From: Pseudoflavonifractor sp. Marseille-P3106
Lineage (GTDB): Bacteria > Bacillota > Clostridia > Oscillospirales > Oscillospiraceae
Length of the DNA: 64,000 bases
Direction of reading: 5' to 3'
NCBI GenBank assembly: GCA_900169975.1
Contig: LT827123.1
Coordinates: 209,920-273,919 of the forward strand
Part shown: piece by piece, positions 8,870 to 16,868 of the stretch
Layout: each line of letters begins with the position of its first letter
Position numbering within the stretch: the first letter of the stretch is position 1
Translations under genes and position numbers: made by a program
Notes under the pieces: model-generated
What the model saw: only the letters and a program-made list of their open reading frames with translations
Database searches by the model: none
What the model was told of the DNA's origin: nothing

Positions 8870-9871
8870 ATGAAGATCACCGTATTGGGTTCCGGCGGCT
8901 GGGGGACGGCGCTGGCCCTGCTTCTGCTGGAAAACGGCCACGATGTGACGCTCTGGTCCTATCAGGAAGCGGAGAGTGCCAATCTTCGGGAGAAGCGGGA
9001 GAATCCCGTTTTGAAGGGAGTCCCGCTGCCGGAGGAGCTGAAGCTCACCGCCGACATGAACTGCGTCCGGGGCTGCGGAGCCTTGGTCATCGCCACCCCC
9101 TCCTTCGCGGTGCGCGGGACGGCCGCTCAGGTCAGGGGGCTGCTGGACCCCGGGGCTGTGCTGGTGAGCGTGTCCAAGGGTGTGGAGAAGGACACCTCCC
9201 TCACCCTCACCGACGTCATCGCCCAGGAGGTGGGGGAGGCCCACCCCGTGGTGGGGCTCTCCGGGCCCTCCCACGCCGAAGAAGTGGGCCGAGGCGTGCC
9301 CACGGCGGTGGTGGCGGCGTCCAAAGACCGCGCCGCCGCCGAACTGGTGCAGGACCTCTTTATGAGCCGGCGCTTCCGGGTCTACACCACCGACGACGTG
9401 GTGGGCGTGGAACTGGGCGCGGCGCTGAAGAACATCATCGCCCTGTGTGCGGGCGTCTGCGACGGCCTGGGCTACGGCGACAACACCAAGGCCGCCCTCA
9501 TGACCCGGGGGCTCACCGAGATCGCCCGGCTGGGGGAGGCCATGGGCGGCCGAAAGGAGACCTTCGCGGGCCTTGCGGGGCTGGGCGACCTCATCGTCAC
9601 CTGCACCTCCATGCACTCGAGAAACCGCCGATGCGGCATCCTCATCGGGCAGGGCGCCGCTCCGGCGGAGGCGGTCAGGGAGATCGGCATGGTGGTGGAG
9701 GGCTATTACGCCGCCGCCAATGCCAAGAACCTGGCCGACAAGCTGGGGGTGGAGATGCCCATTGCCCAGGCGGCCTACCAGGTTCTCTACGAGAACAAGG
9801 ATCCCCGGGCGGTCATTGCGGAACTGATGACCCGGAAGAAGAAGCACGAGAGCGAAGAGAGCTGGGTTTGA
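8870..9871 (+). CDS. gpsA: NAD(P)-dependent glycerol-3-phosphate dehydrogenase
   Basis: This 333-residue soluble enzyme reduces dihydroxyacetone phosphate to glycerol-3-phosphate. It shows the dinucleotide-binding turn GSGGWGTA (residues 7-14), the active-site segment VELGAALKN with its catalytic lysine, and the conserved GYGDNTKAAL. I start it at ATG 8870 behind GGAGG; an in-frame ATG at 8840 adds ten unconserved residues. It completes a glycerophospholipid pair with plsY and is followed by a strong terminator. Confidence 0.96.
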   Translation: MKITVLGSGGWGTALALLLLENGHDVTLWSYQEAESANLREKRENPVLKGVPLPEELKLTADMNCVRGCGALVIATPSFAVRGTAAQVRGLLDPGAVLVSVSKGVEKDTSLTLTDVIAQEVGEAHPVVGLSGPSHAEEVGRGVPTAVVAASKDRAAAELVQDLFMSRRFRVYTTDDVVGVELGAALKNIIALCAGVCDGLGYGDNTKAALMTRGLTEIARLGEAMGGRKETFAGLAGLGDLIVTCTSMHSRNRRCGILIGQGAAPAEAVREIGMVVEGYYAAANAKNLADKLGVEMPIAQAAYQVLYENKDPRAVIAELMTRKKKHESEESWV

Positions 9872-9913
9872 GCCCCGCTCCTTTCCTCCGGAGACAATAG
9901 GCTCAAAAGAATG

Positions 9914-9947
9914 AAAACGGACAGGCGGAAAGCCTGTCCGTTTTTTT
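9914..9947 (+). terminator. Intrinsic terminator after gpsA
   Basis: A 13-bp stem (9914-9926 with 9932-9944) with a five-base loop ends in a T-run to 9947. It separates der-plsY-gpsA from the sporulation operon. Confidence 0.88.
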
Positions 9948-9958
9948 CATGCGTCCGC

Positions 9959-9988
9959 TCATAAACGGGGCCAAGCCCTCATAGACAT
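9959..9988 (+). promoter_or_regulatory. Candidate mother-cell (SigE-type) promoter of spoIIIA
   Basis: TCATAAA (9959-9965) and CATAGACAT (9980-9988) are 14 bases apart, resembling the SigE pattern (ATA-containing -35, CATACANT -10). The spoIIIAA ribosome site starts about 15 bases later. In Bacillus subtilis this operon is transcribed by SigE, which fits. Assignment is by pattern only. Confidence 0.5.
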
Positions 9989-10017
9989 GGGTCAGTACCA
10001 AAGAGGAGGGATGACCC

Positions 10018-10917
10018 ATGGAAGGTTTTGACGATGCGGCGATCCTGCTGCCCCCGGCCCTTCGAAAACGGGCGGAGGCTCTGCCGGGCACGGTGCGGCG
10101 CAGGGCGGAGGAGATCCGCCTGCGGGCGGGGAGGCCTCCCACGGTGAGTGTGGGAGCGGACGAGCTCCCCCTTCCCGGCGGGGAGGCGGTGACAGTGCGG
10201 GATCTGGAGCTGACAGTGGAGATCGCCACCCAGGCCAGCGCCCACGCTGCCCTGGAACGGGTGCGGCAGGGCTACTTCACCGTCCGGGGCGGGCATCGGA
10301 TCGGGCTGTGCGGCAGTGCGGCCGCTGAAGGCGGGCAGGTGCGGAACCTGCGGACCCTCTCCTCCCTCAACATCAGAGTCGCCCATACCGTCCCCGGTTG
10401 CGGGGAAGGGGTGCTCCGGACGCTCTGCGCCTCGGGAAGCCTCCCCAATACCCTTCTCCTGGCCCCCCCGGGGGCGGGAAAGACCACCCTGCTCCGGGAC
10501 CTGGTCCGGCTGGTCTCCGACGGCGGGGTCTGTCCCCCGATGCGGGTGGGGCTGGCCGATGAACGGGGGGAGGTTGCCGCCCTCTGGAACGGGGTGCCCC
10601 AGTTTGATGTGGGAGGGCGCACCGATGTGCTGGAGGGCTGTCCCAAGGCCCAGGGGCTCATGATGCTCCTGCGGGGGATGAATCCCCAGGCGCTGGCCTG
10701 CGACGAGATCACCGCCCCCGCTGACTGCGCCGCGCTGGAACAGTGCGCCAACTGCGGTGTGAAGCTGCTGGCCACCGCCCACGGGGCGGGGCCGGAGGAT
10801 CTGGAACGCCGCCCCCTCTATCGGGAGCTGCTGGCCCGGCGGCTCTTCGAAGTCGTGGTGACCATCGACCGCCGGGGAGCGGGCTTCGACTACCGGGTGG
10901 AGGAGCTGCCATGTTAA
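10018..10917 (+). CDS. spoIIIAA: Stage III sporulation protein AA, ATPase of the feeding-tube channel
   Basis: This 299-residue protein is the secretion-type ATPase of the SpoIIIA-SpoIIQ complex that connects mother cell and forespore during engulfment. It shows Walker A APPGAGKTT (about residues 149-157), ADERGE and a LLRGMNPQALACDE segment typical of the family. GAGGAGGG precedes the ATG. It starts an eight-gene operon with overlapping genes, and its stop lies inside the first codons of spoIIIAB. Confidence 0.96.
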   Translation: MEGFDDAAILLPPALRKRAEALPGTVRRRAEEIRLRAGRPPTVSVGADELPLPGGEAVTVRDLELTVEIATQASAHAALERVRQGYFTVRGGHRIGLCGSAAAEGGQVRNLRTLSSLNIRVAHTVPGCGEGVLRTLCASGSLPNTLLLAPPGAGKTTLLRDLVRLVSDGGVCPPMRVGLADERGEVAALWNGVPQFDVGGRTDVLEGCPKAQGLMMLLRGMNPQALACDEITAPADCAALEQCANCGVKLLATAHGAGPEDLERRPLYRELLARRLFEVVVTIDRRGAGFDYRVEELPC

Positions 10918-11423
10918 AACTGCTGGGGACGTTGCTTCTTCTGGGCGGCGGACTGGCCCTGGGCCTGGGCGCGGTGAAGGAACTGGACGCCCGGGCCCGG
11001 GGGCTGGCCGCCATGGCGGCGGCGCTCAACCTGCTGGAGGGGGAGCTGGCCTTCCGCCTGCCCCCCATGCCCGACCTGCTGGAGACCCTGGCGCGCAGGG
11101 CAGCTCAGCCGGCGGCCGGTTTTTTTGCCGCCTGCGGACGGGGCATGGAGCATCTGGGGGAGCGGCCTTTTGAGACCATCTGGAATGACGCGCTGGCGGA
11201 GGAACCCATGGGGCTCTGCGAGGAGGACCGCGCCGTCCTCCGGGAGCTGGGCCCGGTGCTGGGCCGCTACGGCCCGGAGGACCAGCGCCGGGCGGCGGAG
11301 GCCGCCCGGGGACGGCTGGAGGCCGCGGCGGAGCGGGTGCGGGAGCGCCGCCGCCGGGAGGGTCGGGCCTACGGCACTCTGGGACTGGCCATGGGGGCTT
11401 TTCTCACCATCTTACTGCTGTGA
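10911..11423 (+). CDS. spoIIIAB: Stage III sporulation protein AB
   Basis: This 170-residue membrane protein of the mother-cell channel has one hydrophobic segment near its start (LLGTLLLLGGGLALG) and one at its very end, with a helical charged middle. That is the family architecture and length. The ATG at 10911 overlaps the end of spoIIIAA by seven bases, and GGAGG lies just upstream. It is thought to act as a platform component of the channel. Confidence 0.93.
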   Translation: MLKLLGTLLLLGGGLALGLGAVKELDARARGLAAMAAALNLLEGELAFRLPPMPDLLETLARRAAQPAAGFFAACGRGMEHLGERPFETIWNDALAEEPMGLCEEDRAVLRELGPVLGRYGPEDQRRAAEAARGRLEAAAERVRERRRREGRAYGTLGLAMGAFLTILLL

Positions 11424-11436
11424 CGGGGGAACGGAT

Positions 11437-11631
11437 ATGGACGTGGACTTTATTTTTCGCATTGCGGCCATCGGAATTCTGGTGGCGGTGCTCAATCAGG
11501 TGCTCTCCCGCTCCGGGCGGGACGAGCAGGCTATGATGACCACGCTGGCCGGGCTGGTGGTGGTGCTGATGTTGGTGGTGCAGAAGATCAGCGACCTCTT
11601 CGTGCTGGTGAAGGGGCTGTTTGGGCTGTGA
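11437..11631 (+). CDS. spoIIIAC: Stage III sporulation protein AC
   Basis: This 64-residue protein has two membrane segments joined by a short charged turn (SRSGRDEQ). It matches SpoIIIAC in size, position and the DEQAMMTTLAGLVVVL segment. It forms part of the mother-cell membrane complex. The start is ATG 11437, 13 bases after spoIIIAB. It is short and easily missed because a longer overlapping open frame covers it. Confidence 0.93.
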   Translation: MDVDFIFRIAAIGILVAVLNQVLSRSGRDEQAMMTTLAGLVVVLMLVVQKISDLFVLVKGLFGL

Positions 11632-11637
11632 CGGGCG

Positions 11638-12021
11638 ATGGATATTTTAAAACTGGCCGCCCTGGCGGTCACCGCCGCCCTCTGCGCTCTGGTGCTCCGA
11701 AAGCGGGTCCCGGAGCTGGCCGTGGTGCTGGCGCTGGCGGCGGGAATCCTTTTGATGAGCAGGGCCATGGAAGCCCTTGCCGGGGTGCGGGGGCTGATGG
11801 ACGCTCTGGCCCGCACCGCGGGAGTTTCCCCGGAGGTCTGGAAGCCGGTGGTGAAGATCGTGGGGATCGGGGTCGTCACCCGGCTCTCCGCCGCGGTGTG
11901 CAAGGATGCCGGGGAGGGCGGCGTGGCCGCCTTCCTGGAGACGGCGGGCGGGGCGCTGGCTCTCTTCGCCGCTCTGCCGCTGGTAGAGACGGTGTTCGAC
12001 ACTCTGGGGGATCTGCTGTGA
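11638..12021 (+). CDS. spoIIIAD: Stage III sporulation protein AD
   Basis: This 127-residue polytopic protein has about three or four membrane helices with an internal VVTRLSAAVCKDAGEGG segment typical of SpoIIIAD. It follows spoIIIAC by six bases. It works with SpoIIIAC in the inner part of the channel. Length is normal. Confidence 0.93.
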   Translation: MDILKLAALAVTAALCALVLRKRVPELAVVLALAAGILLMSRAMEALAGVRGLMDALARTAGVSPEVWKPVVKIVGIGVVTRLSAAVCKDAGEGGVAAFLETAGGALALFAALPLVETVFDTLGDLL

Positions 12022-12074
12022 GGCGGAGGGGGCCTTCGAGCCGTTGGGACGGCAATCGCCATCGGATCGGAGGT

Positions 12075-13166
12075 ATGATAAAGGGGTGCCTCTGCCTGTT
12101 CCTCCTGCTCCTGCTGCTGCCCGCCGCATGGGCGGGCGAGCTGGAGGACGCCGTGGGGATGGACAAGCTCAGCGGTGCGGCGGAGGAGTACTTAGACGGC
12201 TATCTGGATGTGGAGGATGTGGACGGAGGGGACTTTGCTTCCGGGGCGCAGGCCATCCTGAACACCGGCAGCGGCGAGCTGTCCGGGGCGCTTCGGCGGG
12301 CTGGGCGGAGCGGGGTCCTGCTGCTGGCGGTGGCTCTCCTCTGCGGTCTGGCCGAGACCATGAAGGACGAGCTGGGAGGCGGAGGGCTGGATCCGGTGCG
12401 GCTGGCTGGGACGGCGGCTGTGACCGCCATCGCCGCCGCGGACGTCTGCTCCCTCATGGGGCTGGGACGGCAGGCCATGGAGCAGATGGACGCCTTTTCC
12501 AAGGTGCTGCTGCCCACAGTCACGGCGGCCTGCGCGGCCGCCGGAGCCCCCGCGGCCGCTGTGGCCCGTCAGGGGGCGAGCCTGCTCTTTTTTGCCCTGC
12601 TCCTCACGGTGGCCGACCGGGTGCTGATGCCCCTGATCTACGCCTATGTGGCGGCTTCGGCGGCCCAGGCCGCACTGAACAACGACGGCCTCAAGCGGGT
12701 GGCGGGACTGGTGAAGTGGGCGGTGACGGGCCTGCTCTCCTCCCTGCTGATGCTCTTCGTGTTCTACCTCACCGTCAGCGGGGCCGTGGCCGGAAACGCC
12801 GACGCCATGACCCAGAAGGCGGCCAAGACGGTGCTCTCCGGCATGGTGCCGGTGGTGGGCGGCATCCTTGCCGATGCCGCCGAGACCGTGGTGGCCGGGG
12901 CCGGAGTGCTGAAGGGGACGGTGGGCGTAGTGGGCCTGCTGGCGGTGCTGGCCATCTGTCTGATCCCCTTTCTCCAGCTGGGGGCGCACTATCTGGTCTA
13001 TAAGGTGGCGGCCGCCCTCTCGGCCACGGTGACGCCGGGACCGGTGGCGGGGCTCATCGATTCCATTGGTTCGGCCTTTGCTCTGGTGCTGGGCATGACC
13101 GGCGGCAGCGCCCTCATTTTGTATGTGGCCCTGATCACGTCGTTGAAGGCGGTGAGTGTGGGATGA
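12075..13166 (+). CDS. spoIIIAE: Stage III sporulation protein AE
   Basis: This 363-residue protein has a signal peptide (hydrophobic residues 4-15, AWA cleavage site), a short exported region, and then about seven or eight membrane helices. That is the SpoIIIAE layout. The chosen ATG at 12075 is only one base after GGAGG, an unusually tight spacing. No better in-frame start is seen, so either translation is weak or a non-ATG start is used. The stop overlaps the spoIIIAF start (ATGA). Confidence 0.92.
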   Translation: MIKGCLCLFLLLLLLPAAWAGELEDAVGMDKLSGAAEEYLDGYLDVEDVDGGDFASGAQAILNTGSGELSGALRRAGRSGVLLLAVALLCGLAETMKDELGGGGLDPVRLAGTAAVTAIAAADVCSLMGLGRQAMEQMDAFSKVLLPTVTAACAAAGAPAAAVARQGASLLFFALLLTVADRVLMPLIYAYVAASAAQAALNNDGLKRVAGLVKWAVTGLLSSLLMLFVFYLTVSGAVAGNADAMTQKAAKTVLSGMVPVVGGILADAAETVVAGAGVLKGTVGVVGLLAVLAICLIPFLQLGAHYLVYKVAAALSATVTPGPVAGLIDSIGSAFALVLGMTGGSALILYVALITSLKAVSVG

Positions 13167-13642
13167 CCTTTTTAAAGGAATGGCTCATGGGCGTGGTGGC
13201 CGCCGCGCTGGCGGTGGCGCTGGCTCAGGCCCTCACCCCGGAGGGCACGGTGAAAAAGGTGGGGAGACTGGTGGGGGGGCTGGTCCTCCTGCTGGCAGTC
13301 GTCGGTCCCCTGGGGCGGCTGGATCCGGAGGATCTGGCCGTAACGGCCGCCGCGTATGCCCCGTTGGAAGCGGAGGCGGGGGAGCGGAGCGGGGAAGAAG
13401 TGATGAAAACGCTCATAGCCCGGAAGGCGGGCGCATACATTGAGGACAAGGGAACGGCTCTGGGATGCGCATGCACTGCTGTGGTGGAGGTACAGGAGGA
13501 CGACTCCGGCTGGCCGGTGCCCACGGCGGTCCAAATCAGCGGGAGCTGGACGGCGGAGCAGAAGAGGGCGCTCTCCCGGGCGGTGGCGGAGGATTTGTCC
13601 ATCCCGGCGGAGCGGCAGAATTTTCAGGAGGATGTGCCATGA
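13163..13642 (+). CDS. spoIIIAF: Stage III sporulation protein AF
   Basis: This 159-residue protein has two N-terminal membrane segments (about residues 7-25 and 33-52) followed by a soluble domain. In the family this domain resembles secretion-system ring-building folds. It overlaps both neighbours by four bases (ATGA at each end), so translation is coupled to spoIIIAE and spoIIIAG. Confidence 0.92.
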   Translation: MTFLKEWLMGVVAAALAVALAQALTPEGTVKKVGRLVGGLVLLLAVVGPLGRLDPEDLAVTAAAYAPLEAEAGERSGEEVMKTLIARKAGAYIEDKGTALGCACTAVVEVQEDDSGWPVPTAVQISGSWTAEQKRALSRAVAEDLSIPAERQNFQEDVP

Positions 13643-14151
13643 GCGGAAAAGAGTGGGGCGAAAAGCTGCGTTTGGCCCTGGGAAAGTGCAAATATGTCCT
13701 GCTGGTTGGGCTGGTGGGAGCGGTGCTCCTGCTGTTGCCCACCGGAGAAAAGACCGGGCAGACTGCTCCGGCCGCAGCGTCCGAGACCGACCTCTTTCAG
13801 GTGGAAAGCATGGAACGCCGCCTGGAGACGGCGCTCTCCCGGGTGGAGGGGGCGGGTGAGGTGACGGTGGTGCTTACCTTGAAGGACGGTCCCCGTCAGG
13901 TGCTGGCCCAGGACGGCAGCGCCAGCGAAGGAGACAGTCAGACCACCCGGGAGACCTCCACGGTCATGGCCTCCAAGGGGTCCGGCACCCAGGAGCCGGT
14001 GGCCCTCCAGGAGCTGGGACCCTGCTACCGGGGTGCGCTGGTGGTGGCGCCGGGGGCGGGGGATCCCCAGGTGCGGCTGGCATTGAGCGAAGCGGTCTCT
14101 GCCCTCACCGGGCTGGGGGCCGATAAAATTTCGATCTGTAAGGGAAAGTGA
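13639..14151 (+). CDS. spoIIIAG: Stage III sporulation protein AG
   Basis: This 170-residue protein has one membrane segment (about residues 20-35) and an extracytoplasmic domain. In Bacillus subtilis SpoIIIAG forms the large ring of the channel between mother cell and forespore. The KYVLLVGLVGAVLLLLPT helix and the ETDLFQVESMERRLETALS segment fit the family. A longer overlapping open frame exists, but ATG 13639 overlaps the spoIIIAF stop and is preceded by AGGAGG. Confidence 0.93.
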   Translation: MSGKEWGEKLRLALGKCKYVLLVGLVGAVLLLLPTGEKTGQTAPAAASETDLFQVESMERRLETALSRVEGAGEVTVVLTLKDGPRQVLAQDGSASEGDSQTTRETSTVMASKGSGTQEPVALQELGPCYRGALVVAPGAGDPQVRLALSEAVSALTGLGADKISICKGK

Positions 14152-14161
14152 GGAAAACGGT

Positions 14162-14737
14162 ATGAAACTCTGGAAGCGCAATGCGGTGGTGGCCGCCATC
14201 GTCCTCTTCGTGTGTGTGGCGGTCTACCTGAACTGGTCTTATCAGCAGGAGGCCGCCGACACCGGAAAGACTCTGGGACAGGCGACTTTGGTGGATGGAA
14301 GAACCAAAGACCCCCTGCTGTCGGCAGCCTCGGCGGCCCCGGGAGAGAGCGGGAAGCCGGCCGAGACGGCAGGGGCCTCCACCGGATACTTTGCCTCGGC
14401 CCGGCTCAACCGCCAGCAGGCCCGGGACAGTGCCCTGACCATGCTCCAGGACACGGTGAACAGCGACGCCGCCGACGCGGCGGCCAAGACGGAGGCCGGG
14501 ACCGCCATAGAGACGCTGGCCACCGCCACCGTCTCTGAAGCCCAGATCGAGAATCTGGTCATCGCCAAGGGTTATGCCGACTGTGTGGCCTTCATCAGCG
14601 ACGGCGGCGTGTCGGTGGTGGTGTCGGCCACGGAGAACGGACTCCAGGACGCCGATGTGGCCCGCATCACGGAGATCGTCACCGGCGAGACCGGCGTGCC
14701 CGCCAGCCAGATCAAGATCATCGAGGCAGAAGGGTGA
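14162..14737 (+). CDS. spoIIIAH: Stage III sporulation protein AH
   Basis: This 191-residue protein has one N-terminal membrane helix (residues 8-26) and an extracellular domain. In known systems that domain binds SpoIIQ from the forespore across the intermembrane space and resembles the YscJ/FliF ring fold. The middle is a low-complexity Ala/Gly/Ser linker before the conserved LNRQQARDSAL helix. GAGG precedes the ATG. It is the last gene of the operon. No obvious terminator separates it from the next promoter. Confidence 0.94.
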   Translation: MKLWKRNAVVAAIVLFVCVAVYLNWSYQQEAADTGKTLGQATLVDGRTKDPLLSAASAAPGESGKPAETAGASTGYFASARLNRQQARDSALTMLQDTVNSDAADAAAKTEAGTAIETLATATVSEAQIENLVIAKGYADCVAFISDGGVSVVVSATENGLQDADVARITEIVTGETGVPASQIKIIEAEG

Positions 14738-14767
14738 ACAGACCTATTTTTCAGAGAAAAATTCTAT

Positions 14768-14795
14768 TTGTAATTTCCCTTTTTTGTGGTACAAT
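14768..14795 (+). promoter_or_regulatory. SigA-type promoter of the Asp23/Gls24 gene
   Basis: TTGTAA (14768-14773) and TACAAT (14790-14795) are 16 bases apart in a locally AT-rich stretch. This gives the following gene expression independent of the sporulation operon. Confidence 0.6.
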
Positions 14796-14840
14796 GTAAG
14801 CATAAGACTTTTGTCCCACAGGAAAGGAAGCGTGAAGCCA

Positions 14841-15233
14841 ATGGCCGAAGGGAAAGAATACATTTCCTGCCCGGATGAGCTGGGCTGCATCCATATTTCG
14901 GAAGATGTGCTGGCGGTGACCGCCGCGGCTGCCGCCTTGGAGGTGGAAGGGGTCGGGAGCCTGGCCGCCAATCTGGGCAGCGATATTGTGGAAATGCTGG
15001 CCGGGCGCAAAAACCTCAGCAAGGGCGTGCGGGTGACCGTTGCCGAGAACAGCGTCACGGTGGATATCTCCATCCTGGTGAAATACGGCTCCTCCATCCA
15101 GGAGGTGGCCAAGGGGGTGCAGGACGCGGTGTTCAACGCCATCGAGAACGCCAGCGGATTTACTGTGGCGGGGGTCAACGTCCATGTGGCGGGGATCACC
15201 TTCCATCACACTCCAAAATCCCATCAGGTGTAA
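14841..15233 (+). CDS. Asp23/Gls24 family envelope stress response protein
   Basis: This protein of about 130 residues belongs to the Asp23/Gls24 family (DUF322), small proteins tied to cell-envelope homeostasis in Gram-positive bacteria. The IHISEDVLAVTAAAAALEVEGV start, VTVDISILVKYG and the C-terminal VNVHVAGI are typical. Two starts are possible: ATG 14841, or GTG 14832, which has better spacing to AAAGGAAG and would add three residues. It stands alone between its own promoter and a strong terminator, and nusB follows, as often in Clostridia. Confidence 0.9.
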   Translation: MAEGKEYISCPDELGCIHISEDVLAVTAAAAALEVEGVGSLAANLGSDIVEMLAGRKNLSKGVRVTVAENSVTVDISILVKYGSSIQEVAKGVQDAVFNAIENASGFTVAGVNVHVAGITFHHTPKSHQV

Positions 15234-15244
15234 AAGGGGTGGGG

Positions 15245-15290
15245 AACGAGGTCTTTTCCGGCGGGGGTCCGCCGGAAAAGACCTCGTTTT
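15245..15290 (+). terminator. Strong intrinsic terminator after the Asp23 gene
   Basis: A perfect 20-bp stem (15245-15264 with 15269-15288) with a GGGT loop ends in TTTT. It lies twelve bases past the stop codon. Confidence 0.9.
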
Positions 15291-15352
15291 GTCTGCTTTG
15301 GACCGGCTAAAGACGCCGGCGGGCTTTTTGCCGTTTTTGTGTGAATTAGGGG

Positions 15353-15381
15353 TTTATTTTTGCCCCAAGATTGTGTATACT
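15353..15381 (+). promoter_or_regulatory. Candidate promoter of the nusB operon
   Basis: TATACT (15376-15381) is preceded after 17 bases by TTTATT (15353-15358), a moderate -35. This starts the long nusB-to-recN gene run after the preceding terminator. An inverted repeat overlaps the -10. Confidence 0.5.
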
Positions 15382-15393
15382 AATGCGTATACA
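15374..15393 (+). repeat. Palindrome overlapping the nusB -10 region, possible operator
   Basis: TGTATAC and GTATACA form a perfect 7-bp inverted repeat around a six-base spacer, covering the -10 element. The size and dyad form are those of a repressor operator. No specific regulator can be named from sequence. Confidence 0.4.
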
Positions 15394-15434
15394 ATGGATA
15401 ACCTGGGCCGTTAGGCCCTGATGGAGGGAACCGC

Positions 15435-15929
15435 ATGACCAGAAGCAACGCCCGTGAGATCGCCGTCCACTTTGTCTTTGAACTGGGCTTTTCCAACCAG
15501 AGCGCAGATGAGCTGCTCTCCGCCGCACTGACCCGCACTTCCTTTGAGCAGATCGGGCAGGAGGAGCCCCTGTACGCCGAGTATCCCAACGCCGGGCAGC
15601 GGGAATACATAGAGCGGCTGGTGCGGGGCGTGTACCATCACGGCGCGGAGCTGGACGGCTACATCACCAAGTACGCCATCGGCTGGAATTTCTCCCGCAT
15701 CCCCCGGGTGGTCACGGCCATTCTCCGGGTGTGCATGTATGAGATCCTTTACATGCAGGACATCCCCAACGCCGCCGCCATCAACGAGGCGGTGGAGATG
15801 ACCAAACACTATGAGGAGCAGGAGCTGGCGGCCTTTGTCAACGGTATCCTGGGCTCCTTCGTCCGGACGGAAAACCTTCCCGACCCCATGAGCCGCCCCG
15901 GCGCGGTCCAGCCCGAGAGCGGGGAGTGA
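15435..15929 (+). CDS. nusB: Transcription antitermination factor NusB
   Basis: This 164-residue all-helical RNA-binding protein works with NusE in antitermination of ribosomal RNA transcription. The start TRSNAREIAVHFVFELGF, the ITKYAIGWNFSRIPRVVTAILRV core and INEAVEMTKHYEEQELAAFVNGIL are characteristic. The C-terminal 20 or so residues after VRTE are a Pro-rich extension. GGAGGG precedes the ATG. It heads a run of more than ten closely spaced housekeeping genes. Confidence 0.95.
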   Translation: MTRSNAREIAVHFVFELGFSNQSADELLSAALTRTSFEQIGQEEPLYAEYPNAGQREYIERLVRGVYHHGAELDGYITKYAIGWNFSRIPRVVTAILRVCMYEILYMQDIPNAAAINEAVEMTKHYEEQELAAFVNGILGSFVRTENLPDPMSRPGAVQPESGE

Positions 15930-15931
15930 CC

Positions 15932-16867
15932 ATGGTCACCCTGGGGCTGGATACCAGCAACTACACCACTTCGGCGGCGGTTTTTGACGGGGCGGACGGC
16001 GTCAATGCCGGCCGCCTGCTGGAGGTGCGCCCCGGACAGCTGGGTCTCCGACAGTCGGAGGCCCTTTTCCAGCATGTGAAAGCCCTGCCCGGCCGGATGG
16101 CGGAGCTGGCGGAGTCCGGCGTCCTCCGGGACGTCGCCGCCGTGGCCGCCTCCGCCCGTCCCCGGGCGGTAGAGGGTTCCTACATGCCCTGTTTTCTGGC
16201 AGGGGAGAGCCAGGGCAGGGCCCTGGCCGCCGCGCTGGGCGTGCCGTTTTTTGCCGTCTCCCACCAGCAGGGGCACCTGGCCGCCGCCGCCTGGTCCGCC
16301 GGGCGGATGGAGCTGCTGGACGCCCCCTTTCTGGCCTGGCATCTCTCCGGAGGCACCACCGAGCTGCTGTACGTTCAGCCCGAAGGGGCTAATGTCAAAG
16401 CCGGGCGCATCGGCGGCACCGCCGACATCTCGGCCGGACAGCTCATCGACCGCACCGGTGTGCTGCTGGGGCTGGACTTTCCCGCCGGGCGGGCTCTGGA
16501 CGCCCTGGCCGCCGGGGCGGAGAAGGGCCCGAAGCGATTTAAGGTGAAAATGGACGGATTGGAGTTCTCCCTTTCCGGGATGGAAAATCAGGTCCGGGCG
16601 CTGGCGGCGGGGGGCGTGGAGCCTGCCGCTGTGGCGCGCTTTGCGCTGGACACCGTCTCCGACGTGGTGCGTCGGACCACGGAGGAAGCCCGGAAACGGT
16701 ATCCCGGCCTGCCGGTGCTCTGCTCCGGGGGCGTGGCCTCCAACTCCGGGCTGCGGCAGATGCTTACCGCATCCTGCGGAGCGCTCTTTGCCGAGCCTCG
16801 CTATTCCACCGACAACGCCATGGGGGTGGCCATCCTGGCGCACCGGCTTCTGGAGAGGGGGGAGTGA
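15932..16867 (+). CDS. TsaD/Kae1-family paralog (peptidase M22-like)
   Basis: This 311-residue protein has the ASKHA fold of TsaD, the enzyme that makes threonylcarbamoyl-adenosine in tRNA. Metal-ligand positions are preserved: His111 and His115 (SHQQGH), and Asp294 in STDNAMGVA. The usual SGGHT motif is SGGTT (139-143), so its histidine is lost, and the protein is shorter than standard TsaD (about 335-340). I therefore call it a paralog rather than TsaD itself. The start is ATG 15932 with GGGGAG before it; a GTG at 15926 overlapping the nusB stop is the alternative. It sits between nusB and xseA. Confidence 0.75.
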   Translation: MVTLGLDTSNYTTSAAVFDGADGVNAGRLLEVRPGQLGLRQSEALFQHVKALPGRMAELAESGVLRDVAAVAASARPRAVEGSYMPCFLAGESQGRALAAALGVPFFAVSHQQGHLAAAAWSAGRMELLDAPFLAWHLSGGTTELLYVQPEGANVKAGRIGGTADISAGQLIDRTGVLLGLDFPAGRALDALAAGAEKGPKRFKVKMDGLEFSLSGMENQVRALAAGGVEPAAVARFALDTVSDVVRRTTEEARKRYPGLPVLCSGGVASNSGLRQMLTASCGALFAEPRYSTDNAMGVAILAHRLLERGE

Positions 16868-16868
16868 C

